A stretch of 64,000 nucleotides of DNA from Rhizobium chutanense. GTDB taxonomy: Bacteria > Pseudomonadota > Alphaproteobacteria > Rhizobiales > Rhizobiaceae. The stretch is taken from positions 1-64,000 of the forward strand of contig NZ_NWSV01000024.1 of NCBI RefSeq assembly GCF_002531935.1, read 5' to 3'. Numbering within the stretch: position 1 is the first letter of the stretch; every line of letters starts with the position of its first letter. This document shows, one piece after another, positions 26,914 to 35,807 of the stretch. Position numbers and translations under genes: made by a program. The notes below the pieces were generated by a model, which was given only the letters and a program-made list of their open reading frames with translations, was not told the DNA's origin and searched no databases.

Positions 26914-27921
26914 TTAAGCGGCGCGTTGCTCCGCGCCCTGGATCGCAGCGAGTTTCCAGTCGCCGCTCGGCTTGCGCACGAAGGTCCATACCTCGGTGCT
27001 CTCGCTCGGGCGACTGATGTCACCGGAAACGACGCGGCCGCTGTTGCGTTCGACCATGGCATCGATCGAGGAATAGCGCATGGCGAGTGTCGCATAGTCC
27101 TGACCGTCCTCGCGCCAAGCCTCGGCGATATCGCCCTGCAGCAGCTTGACATCGGAAACGCGGTTGCGCACGCCGTTGGTGGCGTTTTCGCCGAGCTCCT
27201 CGGCAAGATAGGACATCGCCTCGGGCGTCGTCAGCCGGCGCAGCGTGCCGTAATCCTCGGCACCGTAAGCCGTCTGCACGCTCGTCAGCAGCTCCTCGAA
27301 CTGATCGAGATCGGCTTGCGTCAATCCGATCTCGTCGCTCGGGCGGTTGCCGCGCGACTGCCCGCCGTAACCGGCACCCGAACCGATCGCCGGGATCTGG
27401 AACGACGAATTGTTCGCGGGCGACATGTTGAAGGACTGGCCGTAGGATCGGCTCTGGCCGCCCACGCCATAAGAAGGCTGACGGCGATTGGCGAAATAAC
27501 GCATGGCAAGCATGACGGCGCCGCCGATCAAAGCGATCTGCAGCAGCATGCCGAGAAAGCCGAAGCCGCCGCCGAAACCGTGCCCGAGCAGCATGCCAAG
27601 GAGGCCACCGGCAATCAGGCCGCCGATCATCGAACGGCCGAAGCCGCCGAAGAGACCGGGACGCTGGGCGCCGAAGGGCTGCTGCGCGGTTGCAGGTGCC
27701 GTGGTCTGCGGACGCGGCGTCATCGACCGTTCGATCGGCGCGGCGGGTGCAGGCGCGGTGCTGGTGACGGGCGGGGCCTGGAAGGTGCGCGTACCGCGGC
27801 TTCCGAAACCGCCGCTGCCGGCCCGGCGCGCCTCGGCGCTGTCGAGGGAAGCAAAAACGGTAGCGCTTGTCAGAGCGGCAATGGCCGCAAACTTGGCAAA
27901 ACGCGAAATGGCACCCGGCAT
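26914..27921 (-). CDS. Tim44-like domain protein
   Basis: A 335-residue protein with an N-terminal signal-like segment (FAKFAAIAALTSATVFASLDSAEA), a long Pro/Ala-rich linker (~residues 45-90), a glycine-rich double hydrophobic hairpin (MIGGLIAGGLLGMLLGHGFGGG... to MLAMRYF) and a C-terminal Tim44/NTF2-like domain beginning EIGLTQADLDQFEELLTSVQ. In mitochondria this domain serves the import motor. Bacterial versions are poorly characterised membrane-associated proteins. The start is the ATG after AGGAGATCAGGA rather than the upstream one. Confidence 0.82.
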   Translation of the reverse strand: MPGAISRFAKFAAIAALTSATVFASLDSAEARRAGSGGFGSRGTRTFQAPPVTSTAPAPAAPIERSMTPRPQTTAPATAQQPFGAQRPGLFGGFGRSMIGGLIAGGLLGMLLGHGFGGGFGFLGMLLQIALIGGAVMLAMRYFANRRQPSYGVGGQSRSYGQSFNMSPANNSSFQIPAIGSGAGYGGQSRGNRPSDEIGLTQADLDQFEELLTSVQTAYGAEDYGTLRRLTTPEAMSYLAEELGENATNGVRNRVSDVKLLQGDIAEAWREDGQDYATLAMRYSSIDAMVERNSGRVVSGDISRPSESTEVWTFVRKPSGDWKLAAIQGAEQRAA

Positions 27922-28018
27922 TCCTGATCTCCTGTCATGCGCAATCACGGCATGTCAGGAGACATATAGGTACACTTTCCCGGGTTTGAAGTTCTTCGGC
28001 GCCATTACCGCCACAGGT

Positions 28019-28477
28019 CTACTGGCAGACGTCGACCCAGCTGGCGCCGGTCAGCTCGGCCAGCCGCCCGGTTTCGATACGCACGGCCGAATTCGTCGAG
28101 CCGGCTGCCGGCACGACTTCATCGAAACGTTTCAGCGAGATGTCGCAATAGATCGGCAGCGGCGAGGGCAGTCCGAAGGGGCAGACGCCGCCGACCGGAT
28201 GGCTGGTGACGGTCACGACTTCCTCGGCATCGAGCATGCGGCCCTTGCCCCCGAACGTGTCCTTGAACTTGCGATTGTCGAGCCGCGCCGTGCCGCCGGC
28301 AACGACCAGCATCATCTGCTCGCCGACACGCAGACAGATCGTCTTGGCGATCTGGGCGGGCTCGACGCCGTGCGCTTCTGCGGCAAGCGCCACCGTCGAG
28401 GAGCTTTCGGCGGTTTCGATGATTTCGATATCGGGTGCGTGGGTGCGGAAAAAGGCGCGGACGGATTCAAGGCTCAT
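28019..28477 (-). CDS. YbaK/ProX-type aminoacyl-tRNA deacylase
   Basis: A 152-residue single-domain editing enzyme that hydrolyses mischarged tRNA (for example Cys- or Ala-tRNAPro) in trans. Family marks are IAKTICLRVGEQMMLVVAGGTARLDNRKFKD with the conserved Lys near residue 45, the TSHPVGGVCPFGLP loop with the GGVCPFG motif, and IYCDISLKRFDEVVPAAGSTNSAVRI at the end. It appears monocistronic. Confidence 0.88.
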   Translation of the reverse strand: MSLESVRAFFRTHAPDIEIIETAESSSTVALAAEAHGVEPAQIAKTICLRVGEQMMLVVAGGTARLDNRKFKDTFGGKGRMLDAEEVVTVTSHPVGGVCPFGLPSPLPIYCDISLKRFDEVVPAAGSTNSAVRIETGRLAELTGASWVDVCQ

Positions 28478-28667
28478 GGAATGGACGTGCCAAAACGATG
28501 ATCGGAGAAAGCAGGATGCGATGGATACCGAAATCCAAGCATACTCCCGTAACTTAAAGCTCCAGGGATTTCAATCAAAGCGTGGCTCGCCCGCCGAAGC
28601 CGGCCGGGATGATTTGCCTTGAAACCATCCCGGCCGGATATTCGCCAACATCGGCGAGGAAGCCGAT

Positions 28668-28850
28668 CTATTCGTCTGATAAAGCGAGGTCGCGGCGCAG
28701 CCATGCTGGAAAGAAGCCCAAGCTGTTCACCATGCGACGGCGTTTGTGCCGGGCGATGATGGTTGCGACGAGAATCTCCCGAAAGCTAAATCGCGAGCAA
28801 AGCTCGCTCATGGATGTCGCCAGGCTCTCGCCGGCGTGCTGATTGTTCAT
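28668..28850 (-). CDS. Small hypothetical protein, possibly DUF1127-like
   Basis: A 60-residue basic protein ending LGFFPAWLRRDLALSDE. The L-x-x-x-P-x-W-L-R-R-D-x-x-L-S pattern resembles the C-terminus of rhizobial DUF1127 proteins (RDIGLSR type), and the middle is rich in Arg (RHKRRR). The ribosome-binding site is weak for the ATG at 28850 and for a TTG at 28856, so expression is uncertain. Confidence 0.4.
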   Translation of the reverse strand: MNNQHAGESLATSMSELCSRFSFREILVATIIARHKRRRMVNSLGFFPAWLRRDLALSDE

Positions 28851-29433
28851 GATCAATCGCGGTCAGAATTCTGAACCGCCCTTCTCTCAAGCTTGAAGAG
28901 CGCAACGCCATGCCGCGCGGACATCGCCGCGCCAAAACGCTGCGTGCGAAACGGATGCCGTCTTCGGATGGTGAAGCTTGAAAGGTCTCGGATTGAATCG
29001 AGGCAGGGAGCTTCGGAAGCCTATGCCAAAGAGGCGTTGGACGAGGAAATATCTGTCATTGCACGCCTCCGTTGTTGAATTGCTCCGGCGGCAATTATTA
29101 GCCGATCGACGACAGACAGGCAAGAGCGGAGTCCGGTCCCTGTGAGGCCGGCAGTGCCATTGTGGCGGCCTGCCTCGCGATGGACCGACCTTGCCCCAGC
29201 GCTGTCGGCATCGATGTTTACCGGCAATTGAAACTGGCCCTTTCATCGGCATTGACCATGTCGAGAAGATCGTCATAATAATTTTTGCACACGTGCTCAA
29301 TTTGTCATTCGGTCGTTACATCAACCCCCTAGAGCGGACATCGTCACGTTTTCGTGGGGTTTCGGAGCGGCCATCATCAGCAGTGCTGACCCGCCAAGAG
29401 GCTTCACGCTGCTCTTCCAGGGAGACGAAGAAG
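28851..29433. other. Gene-poor spacer before the 29.4-36.6 kb operon
   Basis: No convincing gene is seen. A 12-codon minus-strand frame (29059-29021, start MTDISSS) has a very good GGAGGCGTGCA ribosome-binding site but stops at once; it may be a leader peptide or the relic of a small gene. The last ~170 bases should hold the promoter of the ABC operon. I could not place hexamers or a LacI-type operator there. Confidence 0.5.
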
Positions 29434-30780
29434 ATGACCATTTTGCCGACACTGAAATCCCTCACCATCGCGGCCGCCATCCTGGCCTCGACCTCCGCTT
29501 TCGCCTTGGCCAAGGACGTTACCATCAGCGTCTGGGCAGGCGGCACCGGCCCGAACGACGTCTATCGCCTCGACGCCATCGAGATCGCAGCCCAGCAGTT
29601 GCAGCGCCAGGCCGCCCTCAAGGGTGAAGACCTGAAGATCACCGTCGAAAAGAAATCCTATTCGGCCTGGGAGGATTTCAAGCAGGCGCTGACGCTCGCC
29701 GCGGAAGCCAAGACCGCGCCCGATATCGTCGTCAGCGGTCATGAAGACATCGCGCCCTGGTCGCAGGCCGGTCTCATCGTTCCGATCGAGGATTATGTCG
29801 ATCTCGACTCCTGGCCACTCAACGGCATCTACGAGAACCTGCTGCAGATCGCCTCCTACAACGGCACTGTCTACGGCATTCCGCAGGATGCCGAATCCCG
29901 TCCGATGTTCTTCTGGAAGCCGTATATGAAAGCGATCGGCTATAGCGACGCTGACCTCGATGCGCTGCCGCAGAGCGTTCAGGACGGCAAGTACACCATG
30001 AAGAACCTGCTCGAAGACGCCAAGAAGATGCAGGACAAGGGCCTCGTCCAACCGGGCTACGGCTTCTATCCACGCACCAGCAACGGCCCTGACTACTGGC
30101 AGTTCTACACCTCGTTCGGCGGCACGATGGAAGAGGGCGGCAAGCTCGTCTTCGACAAGGCGGCGATGACCCGTACTTACCAGTTCTTCGCCGATGCGGT
30201 GAAATCAGGCGTCACCAAGAAGAACCACATCGGCATGCCGGGCGACCAGTGGTGGAAGGAAGTCGCCACCGGCAAGGCCGGCATTTGGGACGGCGGCACC
30301 TGGCACTATGCCCGCCTCGTCAACCAGGAAGGCCTCAAGGACTTCTTCGGCAACGTGATCTTCACGCTGATCCCGGCCGGTGAAGGCGGCAAGGCCAACA
30401 CGCTGACCCATCCGCTCGTCTACCTCTTGACCGCAGGTCACGACAAGGAAGAGACCGACATCGCCGCCCAGCTGATCACGATTGCCTCCGAGCCGCGTAT
30501 CAACGCGCTGCATGCGGTCAAATCGGCCCATCTCGGCATCTCCGAGGCAGAATCCGAAGTCGATTTCTACTCGGCCGACCGCTGGACCCGGGAAGCCACG
30601 GAACGCCTGCTGCCGCATGCCAATGCCATGCCGAACAATTCCGATTTCGGCACCTACTGGAACATCATGTGGAAGAACCTTCAGGCATCCTGGACCGGCG
30701 ACAAGGCCGTCGATGCCGCGGTCAGTGATGCCGAAAGCGAGCTGAAGAGCACGCTCGGCGACAAGATCGTCATCCGCTGA
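29434..30780 (+). CDS. ABC transporter substrate-binding protein (MalE/UgpB-like)
   Basis: A 448-residue periplasmic receptor. Its Sec signal (LTIAAAILASTSAFALA, then KD) precedes the mature start VTISVWAGG. The segment YGIPQDAESRPMFFWKPYMKAIGY is the usual ligand-cleft region, and GPDYWQFYTSFGG is conserved in the class. The frame is open from 29191, but the ATG at 29434 begins the signal peptide and has GGGAG upstream. The operon next encodes a phosphodiesterase and a phosphatase, so the ligand may be a phosphodiester rather than a plain sugar. Confidence 0.88.
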   Translation: MTILPTLKSLTIAAAILASTSAFALAKDVTISVWAGGTGPNDVYRLDAIEIAAQQLQRQAALKGEDLKITVEKKSYSAWEDFKQALTLAAEAKTAPDIVVSGHEDIAPWSQAGLIVPIEDYVDLDSWPLNGIYENLLQIASYNGTVYGIPQDAESRPMFFWKPYMKAIGYSDADLDALPQSVQDGKYTMKNLLEDAKKMQDKGLVQPGYGFYPRTSNGPDYWQFYTSFGGTMEEGGKLVFDKAAMTRTYQFFADAVKSGVTKKNHIGMPGDQWWKEVATGKAGIWDGGTWHYARLVNQEGLKDFFGNVIFTLIPAGEGGKANTLTHPLVYLLTAGHDKEETDIAAQLITIASEPRINALHAVKSAHLGISEAESEVDFYSADRWTREATERLLPHANAMPNNSDFGTYWNIMWKNLQASWTGDKAVDAAVSDAESELKSTLGDKIVIR

Positions 30781-30789
30781 AGCATTCCT

Positions 30790-30816
30790 CCGGGCGGCGG
30801 CCACCCCGCCGCCCGG
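30790..30816 (+). terminator. Intra-operon hairpin after the binding-protein gene
   Basis: A perfect 11-bp GC stem (30790-30800 with 30806-30816) with a CCACC loop starts nine bases after the binding-protein stop. No T-run follows. It most likely stabilises the upstream mRNA part or reduces read-through into the permease genes. Confidence 0.55.
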
Positions 30817-30838
30817 CCGGTCCCGCGAGGAGGCTGCC

Positions 30839-32140
30839 ATGAAATCGTCCAGAACACTTGGACTGGTGATGATCGCGCCCGCGGCGATCATGATCGTCCT
30901 GTTCTTCCTGCTGCCGGTCGTTCTGACGGCGGTTTTCTCGATGACCAATATGACGACCGCGACCGGCATCTCCGGCGGTGTCTACCAGATTGCGCCCAAT
31001 TCCCTGATCACGCTGAAATCGGCGATGCCCGACATCGCCGCCGAGATTTCCGAGCCGCGCTACGCGATCGATGAAGCGGGTCTCAAGTCCGTGGAGGGCC
31101 TCGGGCTTTCGCCGGGGATTGCCGGCGAATTGCGCGCCAAACATACGGGTGAGGTCTTTGCGACCCGCCGCGACGCCGAGCGGATGATCAAGGATCTCTC
31201 CGAGAGGCCTTCGACACGCGACGTCAAACAGATCTCAGAACAGTTCAACCGCTCCGTCGTCAACACACGCTTCGACAGCAAGGAACAGCTGTTTTCGGCT
31301 CTTGATACGCTGGGCCTCAAGCTGACGCCGGAACAGAAGGAAACTGTCGCCACGGCCACCTACACCGGCTGGACCTGGACGACCGATAATTTCTCGCGCC
31401 TGGCTACCTCGCCCGACATGGCGCGCGTGCTCTTGAATACCGCGCTCTACGTCGCCATGGTGCTCATGCTTTTCAATGTCGGCTACGCGCTGCTGCTGGC
31501 GATCTGGACGCATTACATGCCGCCTGGGCCGGCCTCGATCTTCCGCGGCATCTGGCTCCTGCCGCGCATCACCCCCGTGGTCATCTATGTCCTGCTGTGG
31601 AAATGGCTCGCCTGGGATAGCGGCTTCATCTCCATCCTGATGGGCAAGTTCGGCTATCCCCCGAAGAACTACCTGCTCGACACCGCCTATAACGCCTGGT
31701 TCTTCGTCGTGCTGATCAACGGCTTCATCGGCGCCTCGATGGGCATGCTGGTCTTCTCTTCGGCGATGAAGGCCATTCCCAAGAGCCAGTTCTATGCGAG
31801 CGAGGTCGACGGCGCCTCACGCTGGCAGCAGATCCGCTACATCATCCTGCCTCAGATGCGTTGGCCGATCCTCTTCGTCACCTGCTACCAGACGCTGTCG
31901 CTGCTCGCCTCCTTTAACGAGATCCTGCTCGCCACCAACGGCGGACCTGGTAATTCGACCGAGGTCTGGGCGCTCGCCGCCTATCATACCGCGCTCAGGA
32001 ACTATGCCGGCAATCTCGAATATGGGCTGGGCGCCGCCATGGCACTGGTGCTCGTCGTTATCGGCGTCACGCTGTCGCTGCTCTATCTGCGCGTCTTCAA
32101 CTACGGCACGCTTGTCGCCAAGCCCCTGATCGAGGATTGA
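30839..32140 (+). CDS. ABC transporter permease with large extracytoplasmic insertion
   Basis: A 433-residue MalF-like permease, about 140 residues longer than the usual ~290. The extra part (~residues 45-185, rich in charged helices, e.g. RRDAERMIKDLSERPSTRDV) lies between the first and second membrane spans and so faces the periplasm. The position is the same as the P2 domain of E. coli MalF, which contacts the binding protein. The C-terminal part carries the EAA loop KSQFYASEVDGASRWQQIRYIILPQMRWP. The start follows GAGGAGGCTGCC. Confidence 0.88.
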   Translation: MKSSRTLGLVMIAPAAIMIVLFFLLPVVLTAVFSMTNMTTATGISGGVYQIAPNSLITLKSAMPDIAAEISEPRYAIDEAGLKSVEGLGLSPGIAGELRAKHTGEVFATRRDAERMIKDLSERPSTRDVKQISEQFNRSVVNTRFDSKEQLFSALDTLGLKLTPEQKETVATATYTGWTWTTDNFSRLATSPDMARVLLNTALYVAMVLMLFNVGYALLLAIWTHYMPPGPASIFRGIWLLPRITPVVIYVLLWKWLAWDSGFISILMGKFGYPPKNYLLDTAYNAWFFVVLINGFIGASMGMLVFSSAMKAIPKSQFYASEVDGASRWQQIRYIILPQMRWPILFVTCYQTLSLLASFNEILLATNGGPGNSTEVWALAAYHTALRNYAGNLEYGLGAAMALVLVVIGVTLSLLYLRVFNYGTLVAKPLIED

Positions 32141-32142
32141 CC

Positions 32143-32985
32143 ATGGCCGAACGATCGCAGCCCTCGGCAAATTACCGCAGCTGGCCCGTCATATCGGCAC
32201 TGACGATCGTCAGCCTGCCGCTGCTCTTAATGTATGTCTATCTCTTCCTCGACACCGTGACGGTAAAGCAGCCGGACGCCTTGCTGCCTTCGGGTCTGAC
32301 GCTCGATCACTGGCGTTTCCTGTGGCAGACGACGGCGGGCAAGGCCAACATCTGGCAGGTGACGGTGAATACGCTGCTCTTTGCAGCCAGCACCACCAGC
32401 GTCGTGCTCATCGTCTCGTCGATGGCGGGCTACGTGCTATCGCGACTGAATGTACCGGCGCGCGGCTTCTTCCTTGCCGGCGTCATGGTTCTGCATGCCT
32501 TCCCGTCGGTGACACTGATCATCGCCATCTTCATCGTGCTGCAGATGATCGGCCTCTACAATTCGCTGATCGGTGTGATCCTGGTGAAGGCGGCGATCGA
32601 CCTGCCGCTCGGCATCTGGCTGATGAAGGGCTTCTACGACACCGTGCCCTGGGAAATCGAAATGGCCGGGGTCGTCGACGGCGCTTCGCGTTTCCGCGTC
32701 TGGCGCAGCCTGGTGCTGCCACAGGTCAAGCCCGGCATCATGGCGCTCGGCCTGTTCTCCTTCCTCTCCGGCTGGGGCGAATTCATCCTGCCGCAGGTGC
32801 TGGCACCCGGCAACCAGGTACAGGTGCTGTCGGTTTACCTCGCCGGCTTCCTGGTCGACGACAACAACTACGATTTCAACATGTTCAAGGCGGTTGGCAT
32901 CTTCTACTTCCTTCCGGTTCTGATCGCCTACGCACTCTTCAACAAATATCTCATGAACATCTACGGCGGCGGGAGCAAAGGCTGA
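32143..32985 (+). CDS. ABC transporter permease (MalG type)
   Basis: A 280-residue permease with six membrane spans and the EAA loop EIEMAGVVDGASRFRVWRSLVLPQVKPG. It completes the channel with the preceding gene. The ATG at 32143 has GAGG seven bases upstream; a TTG at 32137 overlapping the previous stop is a possible alternative. The gene ends in a TGATG one-base overlap with the ATPase. Confidence 0.88.
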   Translation: MAERSQPSANYRSWPVISALTIVSLPLLLMYVYLFLDTVTVKQPDALLPSGLTLDHWRFLWQTTAGKANIWQVTVNTLLFAASTTSVVLIVSSMAGYVLSRLNVPARGFFLAGVMVLHAFPSVTLIIAIFIVLQMIGLYNSLIGVILVKAAIDLPLGIWLMKGFYDTVPWEIEMAGVVDGASRFRVWRSLVLPQVKPGIMALGLFSFLSGWGEFILPQVLAPGNQVQVLSVYLAGFLVDDNNYDFNMFKAVGIFYFLPVLIAYALFNKYLMNIYGGGSKG

Positions 32986-34040
32986 TGCGCATCCTCCTCG
33001 ACAATTTCTCGAAGAGCTTCGGCTCCACCAAGGTCATCGAGAACATGCAGCTCGAAGTCGGCGACGGCGAGATGCTGGCACTGCTCGGCCCTTCCGGCTG
33101 CGGCAAGTCGACGACGCTTTTTGCGGTCTGCGGCATTCACCGGCCGACCGGCGGGCGCATCCTCTTCGGCGACCGCGACGTGACCGACCTGCCGAGCCAG
33201 GCCCGAAATGTCGGCGTCGTCTTCCAGTCCTATGCGCTCTACCCGCACATGACAGTCGCCGAAAATATCGGCTTTCCCCTGAAGGTGAAGGGCGTCAACC
33301 CCGCCGAAATCCGCAAGGATGTTGAGCGCATTTCCGGGCTTGTTCACATCGACAACCTCATGGAACGTCGTCCCGCCCAGCTTTCGGGCGGCCAGCAGCA
33401 GCGCGTGGCGCTGGCGCGCGCGCTGATCCGCAAGCCCGACGTGCTGCTGCTCGACGAACCGCTCGCCAATCTCGACGCCAAGCTGCGGCTCGAAATGCGC
33501 TCGGAAATCCGCCGCCTGCAGCGCGAGACCGGTATCACCGCCATCCTCGTCACCCATGATCAGGTGGAGGCGATGAGCATGTGCGACCGCATCGCCATCA
33601 TGAAGGAAGGCGAGATCGTCCAGATCGCCACGCCGGCCGAAATGTACAATGATCCGAAGACCGCCTTCGTCGCCGGCTTTCTCGGCAATCCGCCGATCAC
33701 CTTCCTGCGCGGCATCATGGACAAAGGCGCCTTTGTCATCCCAGACAGCGAAATCCGAGTCCCTTTGCATGATACCGTCGCCGCCGCGGAGGGCACGAAG
33801 CTGATGCTCGGCGTCCGACCGGAGCATTTCACCCCGGCGGGCGACACACCCGTCTCCGGCAAGGTCACCTTCGCCGAAACGCAGGGGCGCGAGAACCTCT
33901 ACGACGTGGCGCTTGCCGGCGGGCCGCTGCTGCGGTCGATCCAGCCGGTGCGCAACGACATTCGCGTCGGCGACGATGTCCGTTGGGCGATCGACAGCCG
34001 CGGCGTGCTGGTCTTCGACGAAAACGGCAGGAGGCTCTGA
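32985..34040 (+). CDS. ABC transporter ATP-binding protein (UgpC/MalK type)
   Basis: A 351-residue ATPase with Walker A GPSGCGKST, Q-loop VFQSYALYPHMTVAEN, signature LSGGQQQRVALARAL, Walker B LLLDEPLANLDAKLR and H-loop VTHDQVEAM, then a TOBE domain with LGVRPEHF. The start is fixed by the TGATG overlap with the permease. The stop overlaps the phosphodiesterase start in the same way, so transporter and enzyme are translationally coupled. Confidence 0.92.
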   Translation: MRILLDNFSKSFGSTKVIENMQLEVGDGEMLALLGPSGCGKSTTLFAVCGIHRPTGGRILFGDRDVTDLPSQARNVGVVFQSYALYPHMTVAENIGFPLKVKGVNPAEIRKDVERISGLVHIDNLMERRPAQLSGGQQQRVALARALIRKPDVLLLDEPLANLDAKLRLEMRSEIRRLQRETGITAILVTHDQVEAMSMCDRIAIMKEGEIVQIATPAEMYNDPKTAFVAGFLGNPPITFLRGIMDKGAFVIPDSEIRVPLHDTVAAAEGTKLMLGVRPEHFTPAGDTPVSGKVTFAETQGRENLYDVALAGGPLLRSIQPVRNDIRVGDDVRWAIDSRGVLVFDENGRRL

Positions 34041-34819
34041 TGGCCCGCGATTTCTCGGCATTTTTCGAGCGTTACGGCTGGCCGTCGGCCAAGGGCCGGC
34101 TGCCCTTCTGCATCGGCCATCGCGGCGCCAGCGGCCACGAACGCGAGAACACCATCGCCGCTTTCCGCCGTGCTGCCGAACTCGGCGCTGAGATGTGGGA
34201 GCTCGACACACAACTGACCCGCGACGGCGTCGTCGTCGTTTCGCATGACGACCATCTGGAACGCGTCTTCGGCATCGACCGCCGTATTTCCGACATGACG
34301 GCCGCCGAGCTCGCCGCTCTCGATAACGTCGACGTCCCGAGTTTCTCGGAGGTCGCCGCCCTCGGCCGCGAGACCGGAACTGGCCTCTATATCGAGCTCA
34401 AGGCGCCCGGCACAGGCTTGCGCTGCTGGCGCCATCTCGCCGAGATGAACCAGCGGTTCGCCTGTCTCGGCTCCTTCGACATCGCGCAGGTGCGCGAACT
34501 CAGGGACGCAGGCTGCGACTTTCCGCTCTCGGTGCTGATCCGCGTCGGCCACGATCCGCATGCGCTCGGCGACGAGGCCGGCGCCGATATCCTGCATCTT
34601 TGCTGGGAGAGGGCAGGCGAGCGCCCGCAGGATTTGGTGACCCAGGCGCTGATGCGCCGCGCCTTTGAAGCGGGCCGCGAGATCGTGCTCTGGCACGAGG
34701 AGCGGCCCGCCGTTCTCGATGATATCATGAAACTGCCGGTTCTCGGCATCTGCACGGATCTGCCCGATCTGATGCGGCCGTCGGCAGAGAGGGAAAAAGC
34801 AGTTGGCAGACAGGGATAA
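34040..34819 (+). CDS. Glycerophosphodiester phosphodiesterase family protein
   Basis: A 259-residue TIM-barrel phosphodiesterase, cytoplasmic since it lacks a signal peptide. Catalytic motifs are intact: GHRGASGHERENT (~residues 29-41, both catalytic His/Arg and the EN pair), WELDTQLTRDGVVVVSHDDHLERV and YIELKAPG. It would split an imported phosphodiester, such as a glycerophospho-alcohol or a sugar phosphodiester, into a phosphomonoester and an alcohol. The ATG overlaps the ATPase stop by one base. Coupling to a transporter and a phosphatase is the main clue to the pathway. Confidence 0.9.
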   Translation: MARDFSAFFERYGWPSAKGRLPFCIGHRGASGHERENTIAAFRRAAELGAEMWELDTQLTRDGVVVVSHDDHLERVFGIDRRISDMTAAELAALDNVDVPSFSEVAALGRETGTGLYIELKAPGTGLRCWRHLAEMNQRFACLGSFDIAQVRELRDAGCDFPLSVLIRVGHDPHALGDEAGADILHLCWERAGERPQDLVTQALMRRAFEAGREIVLWHEERPAVLDDIMKLPVLGICTDLPDLMRPSAEREKAVGRQG

Positions 34820-35807
34820 GGGACCGCGCAAGGTAACATCCTTCGACGTGGCGCGGGTCGCCGGCGTCTCGCGCGCCGCCGTGTCGCGCGCCTTCACGCC
34901 GGATGCCAGCGTCTCGCCGAAGACGCGCGAGAAGGTCTTCGAGGCCGCCAAGCAACTCGGTTACCGGGTGAACTATCTGGCCCGAAGCCTCACCAACAAA
35001 CGCTCCGATCTGGTCGGCGTCGTCGCCGCCGGTCTCGACAATCCGTTCCGGACGCTGCAGATCGAGAATCTGGCAAGAGTGCTGATCGCCCGCAATTTCC
35101 GACCCATCCTGCTGCCGACCTCGCAGGAGGCGGACACCTCGACCGTCATCGGCCAGCTGCTGCATTACGCCGTCTCAGGCGTCATCGTTACATCCGACGC
35201 GCCACCGACCGAGATTTGCGAACAATGTGCGGCCGAGGGCGTGCCGATCGTGCTGATCAACAAGGGCAACGATATCCCCTTCGTCGACCGCATCATCTCC
35301 GACGATCGCATGGCCGGCCATCTCGCCGCCACCCACCTGATAGACAGCGGCGCGCGAAAGCTCGCCGTCATGGCGGCTCCCGCCATATCCTATACGGCGC
35401 GGCGGCGCAGCGAAGCCTTCCTGGCACGCTGCAAGCAGCTCGGGGTCGAAGCGCAGATGCTGCAGGTCAGGATCAACGATTACCGGAGCGGCTACGATGC
35501 GGCAGCCGACCTTGCCGCATCCGGCATCGACGGGCTGTTCTGCGCCAACGACTATATGGCCTGTGGCGTGGTCGACCGCGTCATGCAGAGCCGCAGCCGC
35601 GATGATGCGCCGCCGATACGCGTCATCGGTCATGACGACATTCCCCAGGCGAGCTGGACCGCCTACGACCTCACGACCATCCGCCAGCCCTGCGACATCC
35701 AGGCCGAACAGACGGTCGACCTGCTGATGAGCCGGATCGCAGAGCCGGACTTGACGGCGCGTGTCGAATTCACGCCGGTAACGTTGATAAGAAGAAGGAC
35801 TGCCTGA
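34803..35807 (+). CDS. LacI family transcriptional regulator
   Basis: A 334-residue repressor: N-terminal helix-turn-helix and hinge (TSFDVARVAGVSRAAVSRAF, then VNYLARSLTNKRSDLVGVV) followed by a periplasmic-binding-protein-like sensor domain. No ATG is available; the TTG at 34803 follows GAGAGGGAAAAAGCAG and overlaps the phosphodiesterase by 17 bases. A regulator in the middle of its own operon implies feedback control. I did not find its operator upstream of 29434. Confidence 0.88.
   Translation: MADRDKGPRKVTSFDVARVAGVSRAAVSRAFTPDASVSPKTREKVFEAAKQLGYRVNYLARSLTNKRSDLVGVVAAGLDNPFRTLQIENLARVLIARNFRPILLPTSQEADTSTVIGQLLHYAVSGVIVTSDAPPTEICEQCAAEGVPIVLINKGNDIPFVDRIISDDRMAGHLAATHLIDSGARKLAVMAAPAISYTARRRSEAFLARCKQLGVEAQMLQVRINDYRSGYDAAADLAASGIDGLFCANDYMACGVVDRVMQSRSRDDAPPIRVIGHDDIPQASWTAYDLTTIRQPCDIQAEQTVDLLMSRIAEPDLTARVEFTPVTLIRRRTA

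Noticed and set aside
28893..29078. 61-codon plus-strand frame in the 28.9-29.1 kb spacer
   Set aside because: Poor ribosome-binding site and composition without a pattern; it overlaps the minus-strand mini-frame.
32322..32984. Long N-terminal extension of the 32985-34040 ATPase
   Set aside because: The upstream part is an alternative reading of the permease gene. The TGATG junction at 32983-32987 marks the real start.
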